Shown in pieces: positions 44,488 to 54,434 of a DNA stretch of 64,000 bases (position 1 is its first letter; each line of letters starts with the position of its first letter). A model generated the notes under the pieces. It was given only the letters and a program-made list of their open reading frames with translations, did no database searches and was not told the origin of the DNA. The DNA comes from Phenylobacterium haematophilum (GTDB lineage Bacteria; Pseudomonadota; Alphaproteobacteria; Caulobacterales; Caulobacteraceae): NCBI RefSeq assembly GCF_014196295.1, contig NZ_JACIDK010000001.1, forward strand, positions 724,785 to 788,784, given 5' to 3'. The position numbers and the translations under genes are program-made.

Positions 44488-44916
44488 TTAACCGTGCCGG
44501 CGCATCAACTTGAACACGGCTGACCCGCGCACGACGTCCGTCCCAGCCACATGCGCACGAGCCTCGACAAAGGCCACGTCACGCGTTGCGCGCGTGACCC
44601 GCGCCTCTCCCATCACCCACTCCCCGACCCGCGCCATATGCAGGAAATCGATCGAGAGATGGATCGTCACCGCCGTCTGCCGCGCTGCGCGGTAGACCGC
44701 CGCGCCCATAAGGCCATCGAGAAAGGCCGTCAGCATGCCCCCGTGCACCAGACCCAGGCCGTTCGCGTGGCGCGGCAGGGCGTAGAAGGCCTGTTCGGTG
44801 ACTTCACCCATTTCGGCGCGGTGGAAATAGGGGCCGTTATGGCTTGAGAAGGGACCTCGGCTGCCCGATGGGACAAACCCGGCCGGCGGCGCGGGCACGA
44901 TATCCTTGTCAGTCAC
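44488..44916 (-). CDS. PaaI-type hotdog-fold acyl-CoA thioesterase
   Basis: The 142-residue protein has the hotdog thioesterase signature HANGLGLVHGGMLTAFLDGL with the conserved HGG and a catalytic acid, plus TVTIHLSIDFL-like strands (TAVTIHLSIDFLHMARVGEW). It probably hydrolyses an acyl-CoA. The GTG start at 44916 overlaps the stop of the upstream DUF192 gene by 8 bp, so they are translationally coupled. Confidence 0.9.
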   Translation of the reverse strand: MTDKDIVPAPPAGFVPSGSRGPFSSHNGPYFHRAEMGEVTEQAFYALPRHANGLGLVHGGMLTAFLDGLMGAAVYRAARQTAVTIHLSIDFLHMARVGEWVMGEARVTRATRDVAFVEARAHVAGTDVVRGSAVFKLMRRHG

Positions 44917-45457
44917 GCTTGAAGATCCGGTGCTCGATGCGATCGCCCGGCATCAGGCCGATCTCGCCAGCCCGTCCGCCGGCCAACTCCAGAACGCCCA
45001 AGATTGGCCCGCCCGACGGGATCGGCGCTTCCGACAGCGGCGTCGTGTTGCGCGCGATCGACAGGACGGTTCCGTCGGCACGGATGTAGATGATGTCGAG
45101 CGGGATCAGGGTGTTCTTCATCCAGAACGCCACCTCGCGCGGCGTCTTGAAGTCGAACAGCATGCCGCGATCGGGCGGCACTTCCTTGCGGAACATCAGT
45201 CCCTTCTCACGTTCAGCGTCGGTGTCCGCGATTTCGACGAAGAAACGGGCTCGGCCGGCCGGCGTCACCGTCTCGAGCGCCTCGAAACCCGCCGGCGGAT
45301 TTCCGATGGCGCCGGCAGCAGGCGCCGACGCCGGGCCGGCTGGCGCAGCACGGGTCGCAGCCTCCTGAGCCGCCGGTTGCTGGGCGCAGGCCGCAAGGAG
45401 CGACAAAGCACCGGCAAGCGCTGTCAGGCCGCTCCGCAGCCTCATCTGACTGGGCAC
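44909..45457 (-). CDS. DUF192 lipoprotein
   Basis: The 182-residue protein has a lipoprotein signal (LTALAGALSLLAAC), an Ala/Pro-rich linker (to about 50) and a DUF192 domain (about 60-180) with FFVEIADTDAEREKGLMFR, DRGMLFDFKTPREVAFWMKN and LIPLDIIYI. The family function is unknown. The GTG at 45457 has GGAGG 5 bp upstream and is preferred to the ATG four codons later. Coupled to the downstream thioesterase gene. Confidence 0.88.
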   Translation of the reverse strand: MPSQMRLRSGLTALAGALSLLAACAQQPAAQEAATRAAPAGPASAPAAGAIGNPPAGFEALETVTPAGRARFFVEIADTDAEREKGLMFRKEVPPDRGMLFDFKTPREVAFWMKNTLIPLDIIYIRADGTVLSIARNTTPLSEAPIPSGGPILGVLELAGGRAGEIGLMPGDRIEHRIFKRD

Positions 45458-45527
45458 CGGAACCTCCGAGCTGTGGGTCCGGAGCGCGACGGGCGTCGCG
45501 CCCCAAGGTCGAGAGTCCCGAAAGACT

Positions 45528-46127
45528 CTAGGCCAGACCTACAGGCTCGATCTCGGCGACGACAAGCCCCTTCGGGCCCTCCGCGAACCGCACCATGACA
45601 TCGTCTCCTGGCTGCAGGTCCTCAATTCCGGACCTGCGCAAGGTTTCAATGTGCACGAAGATGTCGCCGGTCTCCCCGTCGCGAACCACGAAGCCGTAGC
45701 CCTTGGCGCGGTTGAACCACTTCACCTTGGCGCGTTCCAGCGGACCGCGCGGGGTCAAGGGACGGCGCTGCGGCCGGGCGCCAAAGCCCCCCCGATCGAA
45801 GCTGCGTCCGTGATGCCCCTCGTCGTGTCGTCGACGGTCGGAGGGCGGCGGAGCCGAGCTCTCGTCCACCTCCAGCACCTCGGCGACCTGCCATCCCTTT
45901 GGACGTCGGATCACGTCGCAAACGATCACCGCACCTTCTAGGGCGCTCTCCCGCCCGGAATTGCGAAGACTTGTGACGTGAAGCAATACGTCCTTGAGCC
46001 CCGTTTGATTGGGGTCGTCAGGAACGACAAATCCATAACCCTTGCCGGCGTCGAACCACTTCACACGCCCGCTGATCCGCACGGCTTCTTCGTGTGGACC
46101 TACTCCCTCGAATTCGTAACCAGACAT
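45528..46127 (-). CDS. Two-domain cold-shock protein (CspC/CspD type)
   Basis: The 199-residue protein has two cold-shock domains joined by a charged linker rich in Arg, His and Pro (about 95-130). Domain 1 has [18 protein letters not shown] and VLLHVTSL; domain 2 has [16 protein letters not shown] and DIFVHIETL. These are the RNP1 and RNP2 nucleic-acid-binding motifs. Double-domain Csps are characteristic of Caulobacter and relatives, where they act as RNA chaperones, mainly in stationary phase. Confidence 0.94.
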   Translation of the reverse strand: MSGYEFEGVGPHEEAVRISGRVKWFDAGKGYGFVVPDDPNQTGLKDVLLHVTSLRNSGRESALEGAVIVCDVIRRPKGWQVAEVLEVDESSAPPPSDRRRHDEGHHGRSFDRGGFGARPQRRPLTPRGPLERAKVKWFNRAKGYGFVVRDGETGDIFVHIETLRRSGIEDLQPGDDVMVRFAEGPKGLVVAEIEPVGLA

Positions 46128-46292
46128 CTGCCCCTCTGGCCCGGTCTCCCCCCGATCCTTTCGGACATGGCCAACTAGAACAGTGTTCTCGTTACGCTAG
46201 TGCCGTCAATGGGGCATTTTACGAGCGCCACCCGCATAGGTCGTGCTTTTCGCGCCAGCGTCGTGAACGAGTGATTTTGGGGAGCCTCGCGG

Positions 46293-46367
46293 TGGCAGTC
46301 CCTAGGGGAGTCGAACCCCTCTCTCCAGGTTGAAAACCTGGCGTCCTAACCGATAGACGAAGGGACC
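46293..46367 (-). tRNA. tRNA-Glu (TTC)
   Basis: On the minus strand: acceptor GGTCCCT/AGGGACT (terminal G-T pair), D-arm GTCT/GGAC, anticodon stem CCAGG/CCTGG with loop TTTTCAA (anticodon TTC) and T-arm AGGGG-TTCGACT-CCCCT. The discriminator is G and CCA is encoded; 75 nt. Confidence 0.95.
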
Positions 46368-46491
46368 GCGTCCGCGAGAGCGGTGTCTATATGGGCGAAT
46401 CTTCGGGGGCGCAAGCGCCTTGCTCAAACCTTTTTCAGCACGCCGTTATTCGAACGCCGAACGGAGGGCTCAAGCCCTTCCGGCTCAAGGC

Positions 46492-48291
46492 TCAGGCGAC
46501 CCGCCGGGGGTCGGCCGCGTCTTCGATTTCCAGCTCGACGCTTTCACGTCCCTGCCAGTCATCGGGCTTCAGACGGCCGGCGACGTGGATCGCTCCGGCC
46601 CCGGCGAGCAACGTCCGCCCCAGCTCGGTCTCTTCGGCACGCCAGGCCACCGCCTTCAACCGGCCGCCTGAGCCGTCGGTTAGCGTGACCCGCACATGGC
46701 CGCCGCGCAGCGCCATGGGCCGCTCAACGCGGACGTTGGCGGCCGCAAACATCGGCTCGGGATTTCCCGGCCCGAATGGCGCCATTGCCTGGAAGGCGCG
46801 CCATAGGCCCCTGTCGGCTCCGCCCGCCGTCACGAGGGCGTCGATATCTAAGGCATCTTCAGCCGCCGCGATTTCGGCCTCCGTGGCGATGCGATCATTC
46901 AGGAAGGCCCGCAGGTCGGGAATCACTTCGGGCCGCACCGACAGCCCCGCGGCCATGGCATGTCCGCCGCCCGCAAGAAGCAGACCCTCATCGAACGCGG
47001 CCTGCACGGCGCGCCCAAGGTTCACACCCGGCTGGGAGCGACCCGAGCCCTTGCCGATGTTCGCGGCGCGGTCGACGCCGATGACCATGGTCGGCTTGCG
47101 GTAGCGTTCGCGCAGTCGGCTGGCCACGATGCCGATGACCCCCGGATGCCAGCCGTCGGCGGCGACCAGCGCCATGGGCGCGTCGCCCTGGTTGCTCTCG
47201 CGCTCTACGATGCGCACCGCCTCGTCGAAGATGTCCTTCTCGACTTCCTTACGTGATGCGTTGAGGGCGTCGAGCTCCGCGGCCAAGGTGGCCGCCTCTT
47301 CGGGGTCGTCAGTCGACAGCAGCCTTGCGCCGAGATCGGAGCGGCCGATGCGCCCGCCGGCGTTGATGCGAGGCCCAAGGATAAAACCCGCGTGAAAGAC
47401 GCTGGCGGGACCGGAGCCCTTGGCGATTTCCAGCAGCGCCTTGAGGCCCGGATTGCGCCAAGCCGACATCACCTTCAAGCCTTGGGCTGTCAGCGCACGA
47501 TTGAAGCCGACAAGCTGGGTGACGTCACAAATCGCGCCGAGCGCCGCAAGATCCAGCCATTGGCGCAGGTCCGGCTCGGCGCGATCCTGGAACAGGCCCC
47601 TGCCCCTCGCTTCACGGTTCAGAGCCGCCAGCAGCACGAAGGCCACCCCCGCCGCCGCCAGGACGCCCTGCCCCGACTCGCAGCCCGGACGGTTAGGGTT
47701 CACGAGCGCGGCGACGTCGGGGATTTCGTCGCGCATCAGGTGGTGGTCGATCACCACCACGTCGAGCCCGATCTCCTTGGCGTAGGCGAGCGCCTCGTAG
47801 GCGGCCGCGCCGCAATCGACGGTCACGACCAAATCCATGCCGGACTCGCGGATCTTGCGGAACGCAGCCGGCGACGGGCCGTAGCCCTCGGTCATCCTGT
47901 CGGGGACGTAGATCGGCAGCTCCATGCCCATGACACGGAACCAGCGGACGAGCTGAGCGGCGCTTGAGGCGCCGTCCACATCGTAATCTGCGAACACGGT
48001 CATCGGCCTGTTCGCGAGCAGCGCATCAATCAGGATCGCGGCCGCCCGATCCATGTCGAGGAAGCTCGATGGATCGGGAAACTGCGCCTTGAGGGTCGGA
48101 TTGAGATAGGTTTCGCCGCCATCGGCCTCGACCCCGCGCGAGGCCAGCGCCCGCGCGAGGGGTTCGGAAAGGCCGAGCGCCAACTGGTGGCGGCGCACGA
48201 CGGCGGGATCGGCCGGCCGCTCGCGCCACGCACGCCCGGTGAGCGACCGCGCGACCCCGAGATAACCCGTCGCCGAGCCCCCGTCGGGCAC
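46492..48291 (-). CDS. recJ: Single-stranded-DNA-specific exonuclease RecJ
   Basis: The 599-residue DHH-superfamily 5'-3' exonuclease has TVFADYDVDGASSAAQLVRWF (motif I), VTVDCGAAAYE, VVVIDHHLMRDEIPDVAALVNPNRPG (DHH motif in the first part), GPRINAGGRIGRSDLGARLL and the DHHA1 region LLLAGGGHAMAAGLSV. It acts in RecF-pathway recombination and mismatch repair. The GTG start lies 4 bp after the glpX stop, in the conserved order hom-glpX-recJ. Confidence 0.96.
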   Translation of the reverse strand: MPDGGSATGYLGVARSLTGRAWRERPADPAVVRRHQLALGLSEPLARALASRGVEADGGETYLNPTLKAQFPDPSSFLDMDRAAAILIDALLANRPMTVFADYDVDGASSAAQLVRWFRVMGMELPIYVPDRMTEGYGPSPAAFRKIRESGMDLVVTVDCGAAAYEALAYAKEIGLDVVVIDHHLMRDEIPDVAALVNPNRPGCESGQGVLAAAGVAFVLLAALNREARGRGLFQDRAEPDLRQWLDLAALGAICDVTQLVGFNRALTAQGLKVMSAWRNPGLKALLEIAKGSGPASVFHAGFILGPRINAGGRIGRSDLGARLLSTDDPEEAATLAAELDALNASRKEVEKDIFDEAVRIVERESNQGDAPMALVAADGWHPGVIGIVASRLRERYRKPTMVIGVDRAANIGKGSGRSQPGVNLGRAVQAAFDEGLLLAGGGHAMAAGLSVRPEVIPDLRAFLNDRIATEAEIAAAEDALDIDALVTAGGADRGLWRAFQAMAPFGPGNPEPMFAAANVRVERPMALRGGHVRVTLTDGSGGRLKAVAWRAEETELGRTLLAGAGAIHVAGRLKPDDWQGRESVELEIEDAADPRRVA

Positions 48292-48295
48292 AGAC

Positions 48296-49249
48296 CTAGA
48301 CCGGCCGCTTCATCCGCACTTCGCGCACCGTGCGGGTGGAGGAGTTCATCACCAAGGTGTGCGTGTGGACGAAGCCGTCCTCGTAGGCCACGCCATCGAG
48401 CAAGGCGCCGTTGGTGACCCCCGTCGCGGCGAAGATCGCATCGGCGCGCACCATCTCGTGCAGATCGTACTTCTTGTCGAAGTCGGTGATCCCGACCCGG
48501 GTTGCGCGCGCCTTCTCGTCTGCGTTGCGGAACACCAAACGCCCTTGGAACTGGCCGCCGACGCACTTCAGCGCCGCACAGGCCAGGACGCCCTCCGGCG
48601 CGCCGCCCTGACCGATATAGAGATCGACGCCGGTCGTCGGGTCCGACGTATTGATCACGCCAGCCACGTCGCCGTCGGTGATCAGATGGACGCGGGCGCC
48701 CACCGAGCGGACCGAAGCGATGATCTCAGCGTGGCGCGGACGATCCAGCACACAAACCGTGATCTCGGACGGATCGACTTCCTTGGCCTCGGCCAGCGCC
48801 TGCACGTTCTCGGCAGGGGTCTTGTCGAGGTCGATCACCCCTTCCGGGTAGCCCGGACCGCAGGCGATCTTGTCCATGTAGGTGTCAGGCGCGTTCAGCA
48901 GGCTGCCTTTCGGCGCCCAGGCCATCACGGCCAACGCATTGGCCATCGCCTTGGCGGTCAGGGTCGTGCCTTCCAGCGGATCGAGCGCGATGTCGATCGC
49001 CGGGCCTTTGCCGCGGCCGACCTTCTCGCCGATGTAGAGCATCGGGGCTTCGTCCCGCTCGCCTTCGCCGATCACGATCTCGCCGTCGATGTCGAGATCG
49101 TTCAGCGCCGTACGCATGGCGTCGACGGCGGCCTGGTCGGCGGCCTTCTCATCCCCGCGGCCGACCAGCTTCCAGGCGGCGATCGCGGCGATTTCTGTCA
49201 CCCGGACCGCGTCCAGAACCAGACCGCGATCCAGATCTTGCGAACTCAT
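48296..49249 (-). CDS. glpX: Class II fructose-1,6-bisphosphatase
   Basis: The 317-residue protein has GRGDEKAADQAAVDAMR, EIVIGEGERDEAPMLYIGE, IALDPLEGTTLTAKAM (the DPxxGT metal/phosphate motif) and GQGGAPEGVLACAALKC, all GlpX signatures. It hydrolyses fructose 1,6-bisphosphate in gluconeogenesis. GGGAGAGAC precedes the ATG. It lies 45 bp after hom and 4 bp before recJ. Confidence 0.96.
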   Translation of the reverse strand: MSSQDLDRGLVLDAVRVTEIAAIAAWKLVGRGDEKAADQAAVDAMRTALNDLDIDGEIVIGEGERDEAPMLYIGEKVGRGKGPAIDIALDPLEGTTLTAKAMANALAVMAWAPKGSLLNAPDTYMDKIACGPGYPEGVIDLDKTPAENVQALAEAKEVDPSEITVCVLDRPRHAEIIASVRSVGARVHLITDGDVAGVINTSDPTTGVDLYIGQGGAPEGVLACAALKCVGGQFQGRLVFRNADEKARATRVGITDFDKKYDLHEMVRADAIFAATGVTNGALLDGVAYEDGFVHTHTLVMNSSTRTVREVRMKRPV

Positions 49250-49294
49250 CTGTCTCTCCCAGCACCTCGAAGGGCGCAGATTATCCTTGGATTC

Positions 49295-50584
49295 TTATAT
49301 GCGCGCGATCCGCAAGAGGCGCGGTCTTTCCAGCACCACCGAAAGATTGGCGATGCGGTCGATCGCGGCCGTCAGGACCGACTCGGCGACGGCGTGCGTG
49401 GTCAGCACGATCGGCACGCCCTCAGCATTCTCCACCGGCTTCTGCAGGAAGCTCTCGATCGAGACCCCCGCTTCAGCCAGGGTTTCGGAAACCGCGGCGA
49501 TGACGCCGGGCTCGTCCTTCACCAGGAACCGAAGATAGGCGCGGCTCAGGTTCCGAGCCGGGTCGACCGGCGTGAAGGGCGTCAGCGAAGTAGCTGGAGC
49601 CTGGAAGACGGGACGATTCGCGGCGGTCATCACGTCTGCGATGTCGGCCGCCACGGCCGCCGCGGTCGGCCCAGAGCCTGCACCGGGCCCCTGGATAAAG
49701 ATGCGGCCGATCCGCGTGCCCTCGATGAAGAGCGCGTTGAGCGCGCCGCCGGCCTGGGCCAGCGGATGGCTCTGGGCCACGAGGGTTGGATGAACACGGA
49801 CCAGCACGCCCTCGTCGGACCTGTTCGCCGACGCGATGAGCTTGATCTTGTAGCCGAGGTCCTTGGCGAGCTGGATATCGAGCAGTGCGACCTGGTCGAT
49901 GCCTTCGATCTCGGCGGCCGCGTAGTTCGGCGCACAACCGAACGCCAGGGCGGCAAGGATCGAGATCTTGTGCGCGGCGTCGAAGCCGCCGACGTCCATG
50001 GTCGGATCGGCCTCGGCGTAGCCAAGCCGCTGGGCCTCGGACAAAACGTCGGCGAACGAGCGCCCGCTGCTGTCCATCTCCGAGAGAATGTAGTTGCAGG
50101 TGCCGTTGAGGATCCCGGCCACCGACTTCACGTCGTCCCCGACCATGGCCTCGCGCAGCATCTTCACCGCCGGCGTCCCGCCCATCACCGCAGCTTCGAA
50201 CAGCAGCGGCACGCCCTTGGACTCGGCCAAGGCGGCGAGTTCGGCGCCATGCTCGGCGATCAGCGCCTTGTTGGCGGTCACGACCGGCTTGCCGACGTTC
50301 AACGCCGCCTCGACGGCGGCCTTGGCCGGGCCGTCGGATCCGCCGATCAGCTCGACGAAGATGTCGATGTCCGGCGACTTCGCCAGTTCGACAGGATCGT
50401 CAAACCAGGGCAGGTTCGAGATGTCGAACGGGCGCGGGCGAGACCGCGAACGCGCCGACACGCCGGTCACGACGGCCTTGCCTCCGGCCGGCGCGAAGCC
50501 GGCCCGGTCGGAGAGGAAGTTCAGCAGGCCGCCGCCGACCGTACCCAGGCCCGCGACGCCGACCCGCCACTCAGTTTTACTCAT
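49295..50584 (-). CDS. hom: Homoserine dehydrogenase
   Basis: The 429-residue enzyme has the NAD(P) motif GVAGLGTVGGGLL, VELIGGSDGPAKAAVEAAL, TANKALIAEHG and the catalytic region GILNGTCNYILSEM. A C-terminal ACT domain (LRFLVKDEPGVIAAVSETL) suggests threonine feedback control. It reduces aspartate semialdehyde to homoserine for threonine and methionine. The start overlaps the stop of the upstream aminotransferase gene by 4 bp. Confidence 0.96.
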   Translation of the reverse strand: MSKTEWRVGVAGLGTVGGGLLNFLSDRAGFAPAGGKAVVTGVSARSRSRPRPFDISNLPWFDDPVELAKSPDIDIFVELIGGSDGPAKAAVEAALNVGKPVVTANKALIAEHGAELAALAESKGVPLLFEAAVMGGTPAVKMLREAMVGDDVKSVAGILNGTCNYILSEMDSSGRSFADVLSEAQRLGYAEADPTMDVGGFDAAHKISILAALAFGCAPNYAAAEIEGIDQVALLDIQLAKDLGYKIKLIASANRSDEGVLVRVHPTLVAQSHPLAQAGGALNALFIEGTRIGRIFIQGPGAGSGPTAAAVAADIADVMTAANRPVFQAPATSLTPFTPVDPARNLSRAYLRFLVKDEPGVIAAVSETLAEAGVSIESFLQKPVENAEGVPIVLTTHAVAESVLTAAIDRIANLSVVLERPRLLRIARI

Positions 50585-51801
50585 TGCGCCGCCATAGTGT
50601 TGTGGGCCCGGCCGAGGATTTCGTCGGCGTTGGCCAGAAATTTCTTCACGTTGCGGGCCGCTTGACGAATGCGGTGCTCGTTCTCGACGAGTCCGATGCG
50701 CACATAACCCTCGCCGTACTCGCCGAACGCCACGCCGGGAGCGACGGCGACGCCGGCCTCCTCGATCAGCAGTTTGGCGAACAGCATAGAGCCGGCCTCC
50801 TTGAACTTCTCCGGCAGCGGCGCCCAGGCGAACATCGAGGCGGGCGGCGCCGGGATGTCCCAGCCGGCGCGCTTCATCGACGACACCAGGGTGTCACGGC
50901 GGCTCTTGTAGATCGCGCGGATCTCGTCGACGCAATCCTGTGGCCCGTTCAGCGCCGCGGCAGCGGCGACTTGGATCGGCGTATAGGCGCCGTAGTCGAG
51001 ATAGGACTTCACACGCGCCAGCGCCGCGCACATCCGAGCATTGCCGACGACCATCCCAACGCGCCAGCCGGCCATGGCGTAGGTCTTCGAGAGAGAGTTG
51101 ACCTCGACAGCGATGTCCTTAGCGCCCTCGACCTGCAGGATCGAAGGCGGCGGGTTGTCCTCAAAGTAGATCTCGGAATAGGCGATGTCGGAGAGCACGA
51201 GCATGTCGTGCTTCTTCGCCAGCGCCACGGCTTCCTTATAGAAGTCCAGGTCGACCCACTGCGCGGTCGGGTTCGACGGGTAGGACAGGATGAGAACGCT
51301 GGGCGGCGGCGCGGAATGCTTCACCGCCCGGCTGATCCCGGCCAGATACTCTTCTGGGGACGGCGCTGGCACGTGGCGGATTACTCCGCCGGCCATGATG
51401 AAGCCGTAGGCATGGATCGGATAGGCCGGGTTCGGGCAGATCACGACATCGCCCGGCGCGGTGAGGGCTTGGGCCAGATTGGCGAAGCCTTCCTTCGAAC
51501 CGAGCGTCGCGATGACCTCGGTGTCCGGGTTCAGATCGACGTTGAAGCGCTTCTTGTAGTAGCCCGCCATGGCCTTGCGCAGCCCGGCGATGCCCTTGGA
51601 AGCGGAGTAGCGGCCAGCCTTGGGGTCCCGCGCCGTTTCGATCATCTTGTCGACGATGTGCTTGGGCGTGGGCATGTCCGGGTTGCCCATACCGAAGTCG
51701 ATGATATCGACGCCTTCGCCGCGAAGCCGCGCCTTGATGCGGTTAACTTCTTCGAAGACGTAAGGCGGCAGGCGGCGGATACGGTGGAATTCGGGAGTCA
51801 T
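50581..51801 (-). CDS. alaC: AlaC-type class I aminotransferase
   Basis: The 406-residue fold-type I PLP enzyme begins EFHRIRRLPPYVFEEVNRIK and has IDFGMGNPDMPTP, PNPAYPIHAYGF and the PLP-lysine segment SLSKTYAMAGWRVGM. This matches AlaC (glutamate-pyruvate transaminase) and the alphaproteobacterial aminotransferase usually found before hom. The ATG at 51801 is chosen because homology begins there. It overlaps hom by 4 bp, so it may supply or drain the aspartate-family pathway. Confidence 0.9.
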   Translation of the reverse strand: MTPEFHRIRRLPPYVFEEVNRIKARLRGEGVDIIDFGMGNPDMPTPKHIVDKMIETARDPKAGRYSASKGIAGLRKAMAGYYKKRFNVDLNPDTEVIATLGSKEGFANLAQALTAPGDVVICPNPAYPIHAYGFIMAGGVIRHVPAPSPEEYLAGISRAVKHSAPPPSVLILSYPSNPTAQWVDLDFYKEAVALAKKHDMLVLSDIAYSEIYFEDNPPPSILQVEGAKDIAVEVNSLSKTYAMAGWRVGMVVGNARMCAALARVKSYLDYGAYTPIQVAAAAALNGPQDCVDEIRAIYKSRRDTLVSSMKRAGWDIPAPPASMFAWAPLPEKFKEAGSMLFAKLLIEEAGVAVAPGVAFGEYGEGYVRIGLVENEHRIRQAARNVKKFLANADEILGRAHNTMAAQ

Positions 51802-51916
51802 TTTGAGCTCTGGCCGCGACGCTCGCGGCGGTAAGGAGCCGAAGTCGCGCATGGATAGCCCCCGCGACGGGGCGAGCCAAGCAGGTTCAAGGTCATTTTT
51901 GCCCCCGCCTGCCGTA

Positions 51917-52378
51917 CTATCGCGGCGACGGAGGCGGGGTAGCTCGCTCCCGAAGTTCCTTGGCGAACGCTTCGCTGGCCGGCGTCGTCGACGCGTCCGA
52001 CCCGATATCCGGCCCAGCCTGCGAGCGGGCCCGCGCCACGAAGCGCTCGGTGCCGCTCAGCGTCCAGGTGTTCGGCGCTGTCGCTTGCTCGACCTTGGCG
52101 CCCGCGATCTCCAGTTCGTCGGCCGCCTTCCCCCATTCCGCGATCGGACGCTGCGCCGCCGGCATGGGCGGGATCTCAGCGAAGGTCGGAAACTCGCGCG
52201 ACTCATGGGCCATGCGCGCCACGTCTTCGGCCACCGCCGATTGAGGGTCCACCTTGGCCTCGGAGAAGGGATTTGCGGCACATCCGGCCGCCAGAACGGC
52301 GAGCGAAGCGCAGCCAAGCAGCGCCCGGGCGGAGGCTCCAAGCGACGAACATGCAAAAAGTCGAAGCGGCGCGTTCAT
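51917..52378 (-). CDS. Predicted lipoprotein of unknown function
   Basis: The 153-residue protein has a lipoprotein signal with lipobox LAAGC (about residues 29-33), then a mainly helical, acidic/Pro-rich domain with EFPTFAEIPPMPAAQRPIAEW and a Pro-rich end. I do not recognise the family. Divergent from phaC (92 bp) and upstream of alaC on the same strand. Confidence 0.72.
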   Translation of the reverse strand: MNAPLRLFACSSLGASARALLGCASLAVLAAGCAANPFSEAKVDPQSAVAEDVARMAHESREFPTFAEIPPMPAAQRPIAEWGKAADELEIAGAKVEQATAPNTWTLSGTERFVARARSQAGPDIGSDASTTPASEAFAKELRERATPPPSPR

Positions 52379-52470
52379 TTCCGTCTCGGTCTTATGCCAC
52401 TATCGCTTCGGGCGGAAGAGCGTGGGCGCTTTCGCTCCAAATGAATGCGCATACGGGAGGACAACGGGCG

Positions 52471-54411
52471 ATGAGCGATCAGGCCACGGCGCCGCCGAAA
52501 GCCAAGGCGAAGAAGAAGGTCAAGGCGGTCGGCAAGGCCGCCAAGACCAAGTCCGCCGCCATCCCGCCCCCGGAGGTCGCCGCCGAGGAACCGGCGCCGC
52601 CTGAAGCGGCCAGCGCCTCGAGCTTCGAGCAACTAAGCGCCGAGCAGCGGGAGATGATGGAGAAGCTGTCGAGCAACTTGGCTAGGGCAGCCCTGACCGC
52701 TCAGGGTGCGATCGCCGAAGCGGCGCTCCGTCAGGCCGAGCGCCCGGCCGGGCTGCAGCCCGACCCGTTCCACGTGGCGCCGGCTCTGACAGACGTGATG
52801 GGCCGACTTATGGCCCAGCCTGACCGTCTGGTCCGCGCTCAGGCCGATCTGTTCCAACGCTATCTCGAGCTTTGGCAGACCGCCGCCCGCCGCGCCGGCG
52901 GCGAGGCGGTCGAGCCCGTGGTCCAGCCTGAACGCGGCGACAAGCGGTTCAACGATCCCGATTGGGCCGAGAACCCCGTCTTCGACGTCATCAAGCAGTC
53001 CTATCTGCTGACGTCGAACTGGCTGAACGGCCTGGTCGCCGACGTCGACGGCGTCGACGCGATGACCAAGCGGCGGGTCGAGTTCTTCATGAAGATGCTC
53101 ACCGACGCCTTCTCGCCGTCGAACTTCCTGGCTTCCAATCCGGCGGCGCTGCGCGAGGCGATGGCCAGCCGCGGCGAGTCGCTGGTCAAGGGGATGGAGA
53201 ACTTCGCCGCCGACCTGGCCCGCGGCGGCGGTCAGCTTGCGATCAGCCAGACCGACTATCAGATGTTCAAGATCGGCGAGAACGTCGCCACCGCGCCTGG
53301 CCAGGTCGTCTTCCAGAACGAGATCCTGCAACTGCTGCAGTTCAACCCGACGACTGAGCAGGTCCACGAGATCCCGCTGCTGATCTTTCCGCCGTGGATC
53401 AACAAGTTCTACATCCTGGACCTGCGCCCTGAGAATTCGATGATCCGCTGGCTCACCGACCAGGGGTTCACGGTGTTCGTCGCATCTTGGGTCAATCCCG
53501 ACTCCACGCTCGCGGGCAAGACCTTCGAAGACTACATGCACCAGGGTATCTATGCGGCCACGGACGCGGCGATGGCCCAGGCCGGCGTCGATCGCGTCAA
53601 CACCGTCGGCTACTGCATCGGCGGCACCCTGCTGTCCTCATCGCTAGCCCACATGGCCGCCAAGAACGACAAGCGAATATCCTCCGCCACGTTCTTTGCG
53701 GCCCAACAGGATTTTGCTGAAGCAGGCGATCTGCTGCTGTTCACGAACGAGGACTGGCTGGCCGACCTGGAGAAGCAGATGGACGCTGCGGGCGGCGTGC
53801 TCTCGGGTCAGGCCATGGCCGAGACCTTCAACTCGCTGCGGGCCAACGACCTGATCTGGTCGTTTTTCGTGAACAACTACCTCATGGGCAAGGAGCCCAA
53901 GCCGTTCGACCTGTTGTTCTGGAATTCCGACCAGACCCGCATGCCCAAGGCACTGCACCTCTTCTACCTGCGCAAGTTCTACGGCGAGAACGCGCTGTCG
54001 AAGGGCGAACTTGTTCTCGACAACGTCAAGCTCGACCTGAAGAACGTGAAGACGCCGGTCTACGTGCAGTCGTCCAAGGAAGACCACATCGCCCCGGCCC
54101 GTTCGGTCTATCGCGGCGCGCGGCTGTTCGGCGGGCCGGTCACCTTCACCCTCGCCGGCTCGGGCCACATCGCCGGGGTCATCAACGCTCCCGTCGCCAA
54201 CAAGTACCAGCACTGGACCAACAGCGACCTGCCCGAGAGCGTCGAGCAGTGGATGGCAGGCGCCGTCGAGACGCCTGGTTCCTGGTGGCCGCACTGGGCC
54301 GAGTGGCTGCGGGACAAGTCCGGCGGCCTGGTGCCGGCCCGCGATCCCGCGAAGGGCAAGTTCTCACCTATCGAAGCCGCTCCCGGTTCCTATGTGAAGG
54401 TGAAGTCGTAG
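52471..54411 (+). CDS. phaC: Class I poly-3-hydroxyalkanoate synthase
   Basis: The 646-residue protein has a Lys/Ala-rich N-terminal extension (about 1-50), the N-terminal PhaC domain and a catalytic alpha/beta core. The lipase-like box is GYCIGGTLLSS with nucleophile C382; SSKEDHIAPARSVY holds the acid and the late segment GSGHIAGVINAP the His. It polymerises (R)-3-hydroxyacyl-CoA into PHB granules. The ATG at 52471 follows GGAGG; an in-frame ATG at 52441 is possible. No phaA/B/R genes adjoin. Confidence 0.94.
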   Translation: MSDQATAPPKAKAKKKVKAVGKAAKTKSAAIPPPEVAAEEPAPPEAASASSFEQLSAEQREMMEKLSSNLARAALTAQGAIAEAALRQAERPAGLQPDPFHVAPALTDVMGRLMAQPDRLVRAQADLFQRYLELWQTAARRAGGEAVEPVVQPERGDKRFNDPDWAENPVFDVIKQSYLLTSNWLNGLVADVDGVDAMTKRRVEFFMKMLTDAFSPSNFLASNPAALREAMASRGESLVKGMENFAADLARGGGQLAISQTDYQMFKIGENVATAPGQVVFQNEILQLLQFNPTTEQVHEIPLLIFPPWINKFYILDLRPENSMIRWLTDQGFTVFVASWVNPDSTLAGKTFEDYMHQGIYAATDAAMAQAGVDRVNTVGYCIGGTLLSSSLAHMAAKNDKRISSATFFAAQQDFAEAGDLLLFTNEDWLADLEKQMDAAGGVLSGQAMAETFNSLRANDLIWSFFVNNYLMGKEPKPFDLLFWNSDQTRMPKALHLFYLRKFYGENALSKGELVLDNVKLDLKNVKTPVYVQSSKEDHIAPARSVYRGARLFGGPVTFTLAGSGHIAGVINAPVANKYQHWTNSDLPESVEQWMAGAVETPGSWWPHWAEWLRDKSGGLVPARDPAKGKFSPIEAAPGSYVKVKS

Positions 54412-54434
54412 ACGGCTGAGCTTTCGGGGGCGTG

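Noticed and set aside
46177..46189. AGAACAGTGTTCT near-palindrome upstream of the cold-shock gene
   Set aside because: It resembles an operator, but does not match the Caulobacter LexA site (GTTC-N7-GTTC) and no promoter spacing supports it.
43920..46367. tRNA genes as integration sites of a mobile element
   Set aside because: No integrase, direct repeats of tRNA ends or composition shift nearby.
48359..50665. 768-codon open frame antisense to glpX/hom
   Set aside because: Same artefact; both opposing genes have full family motifs.
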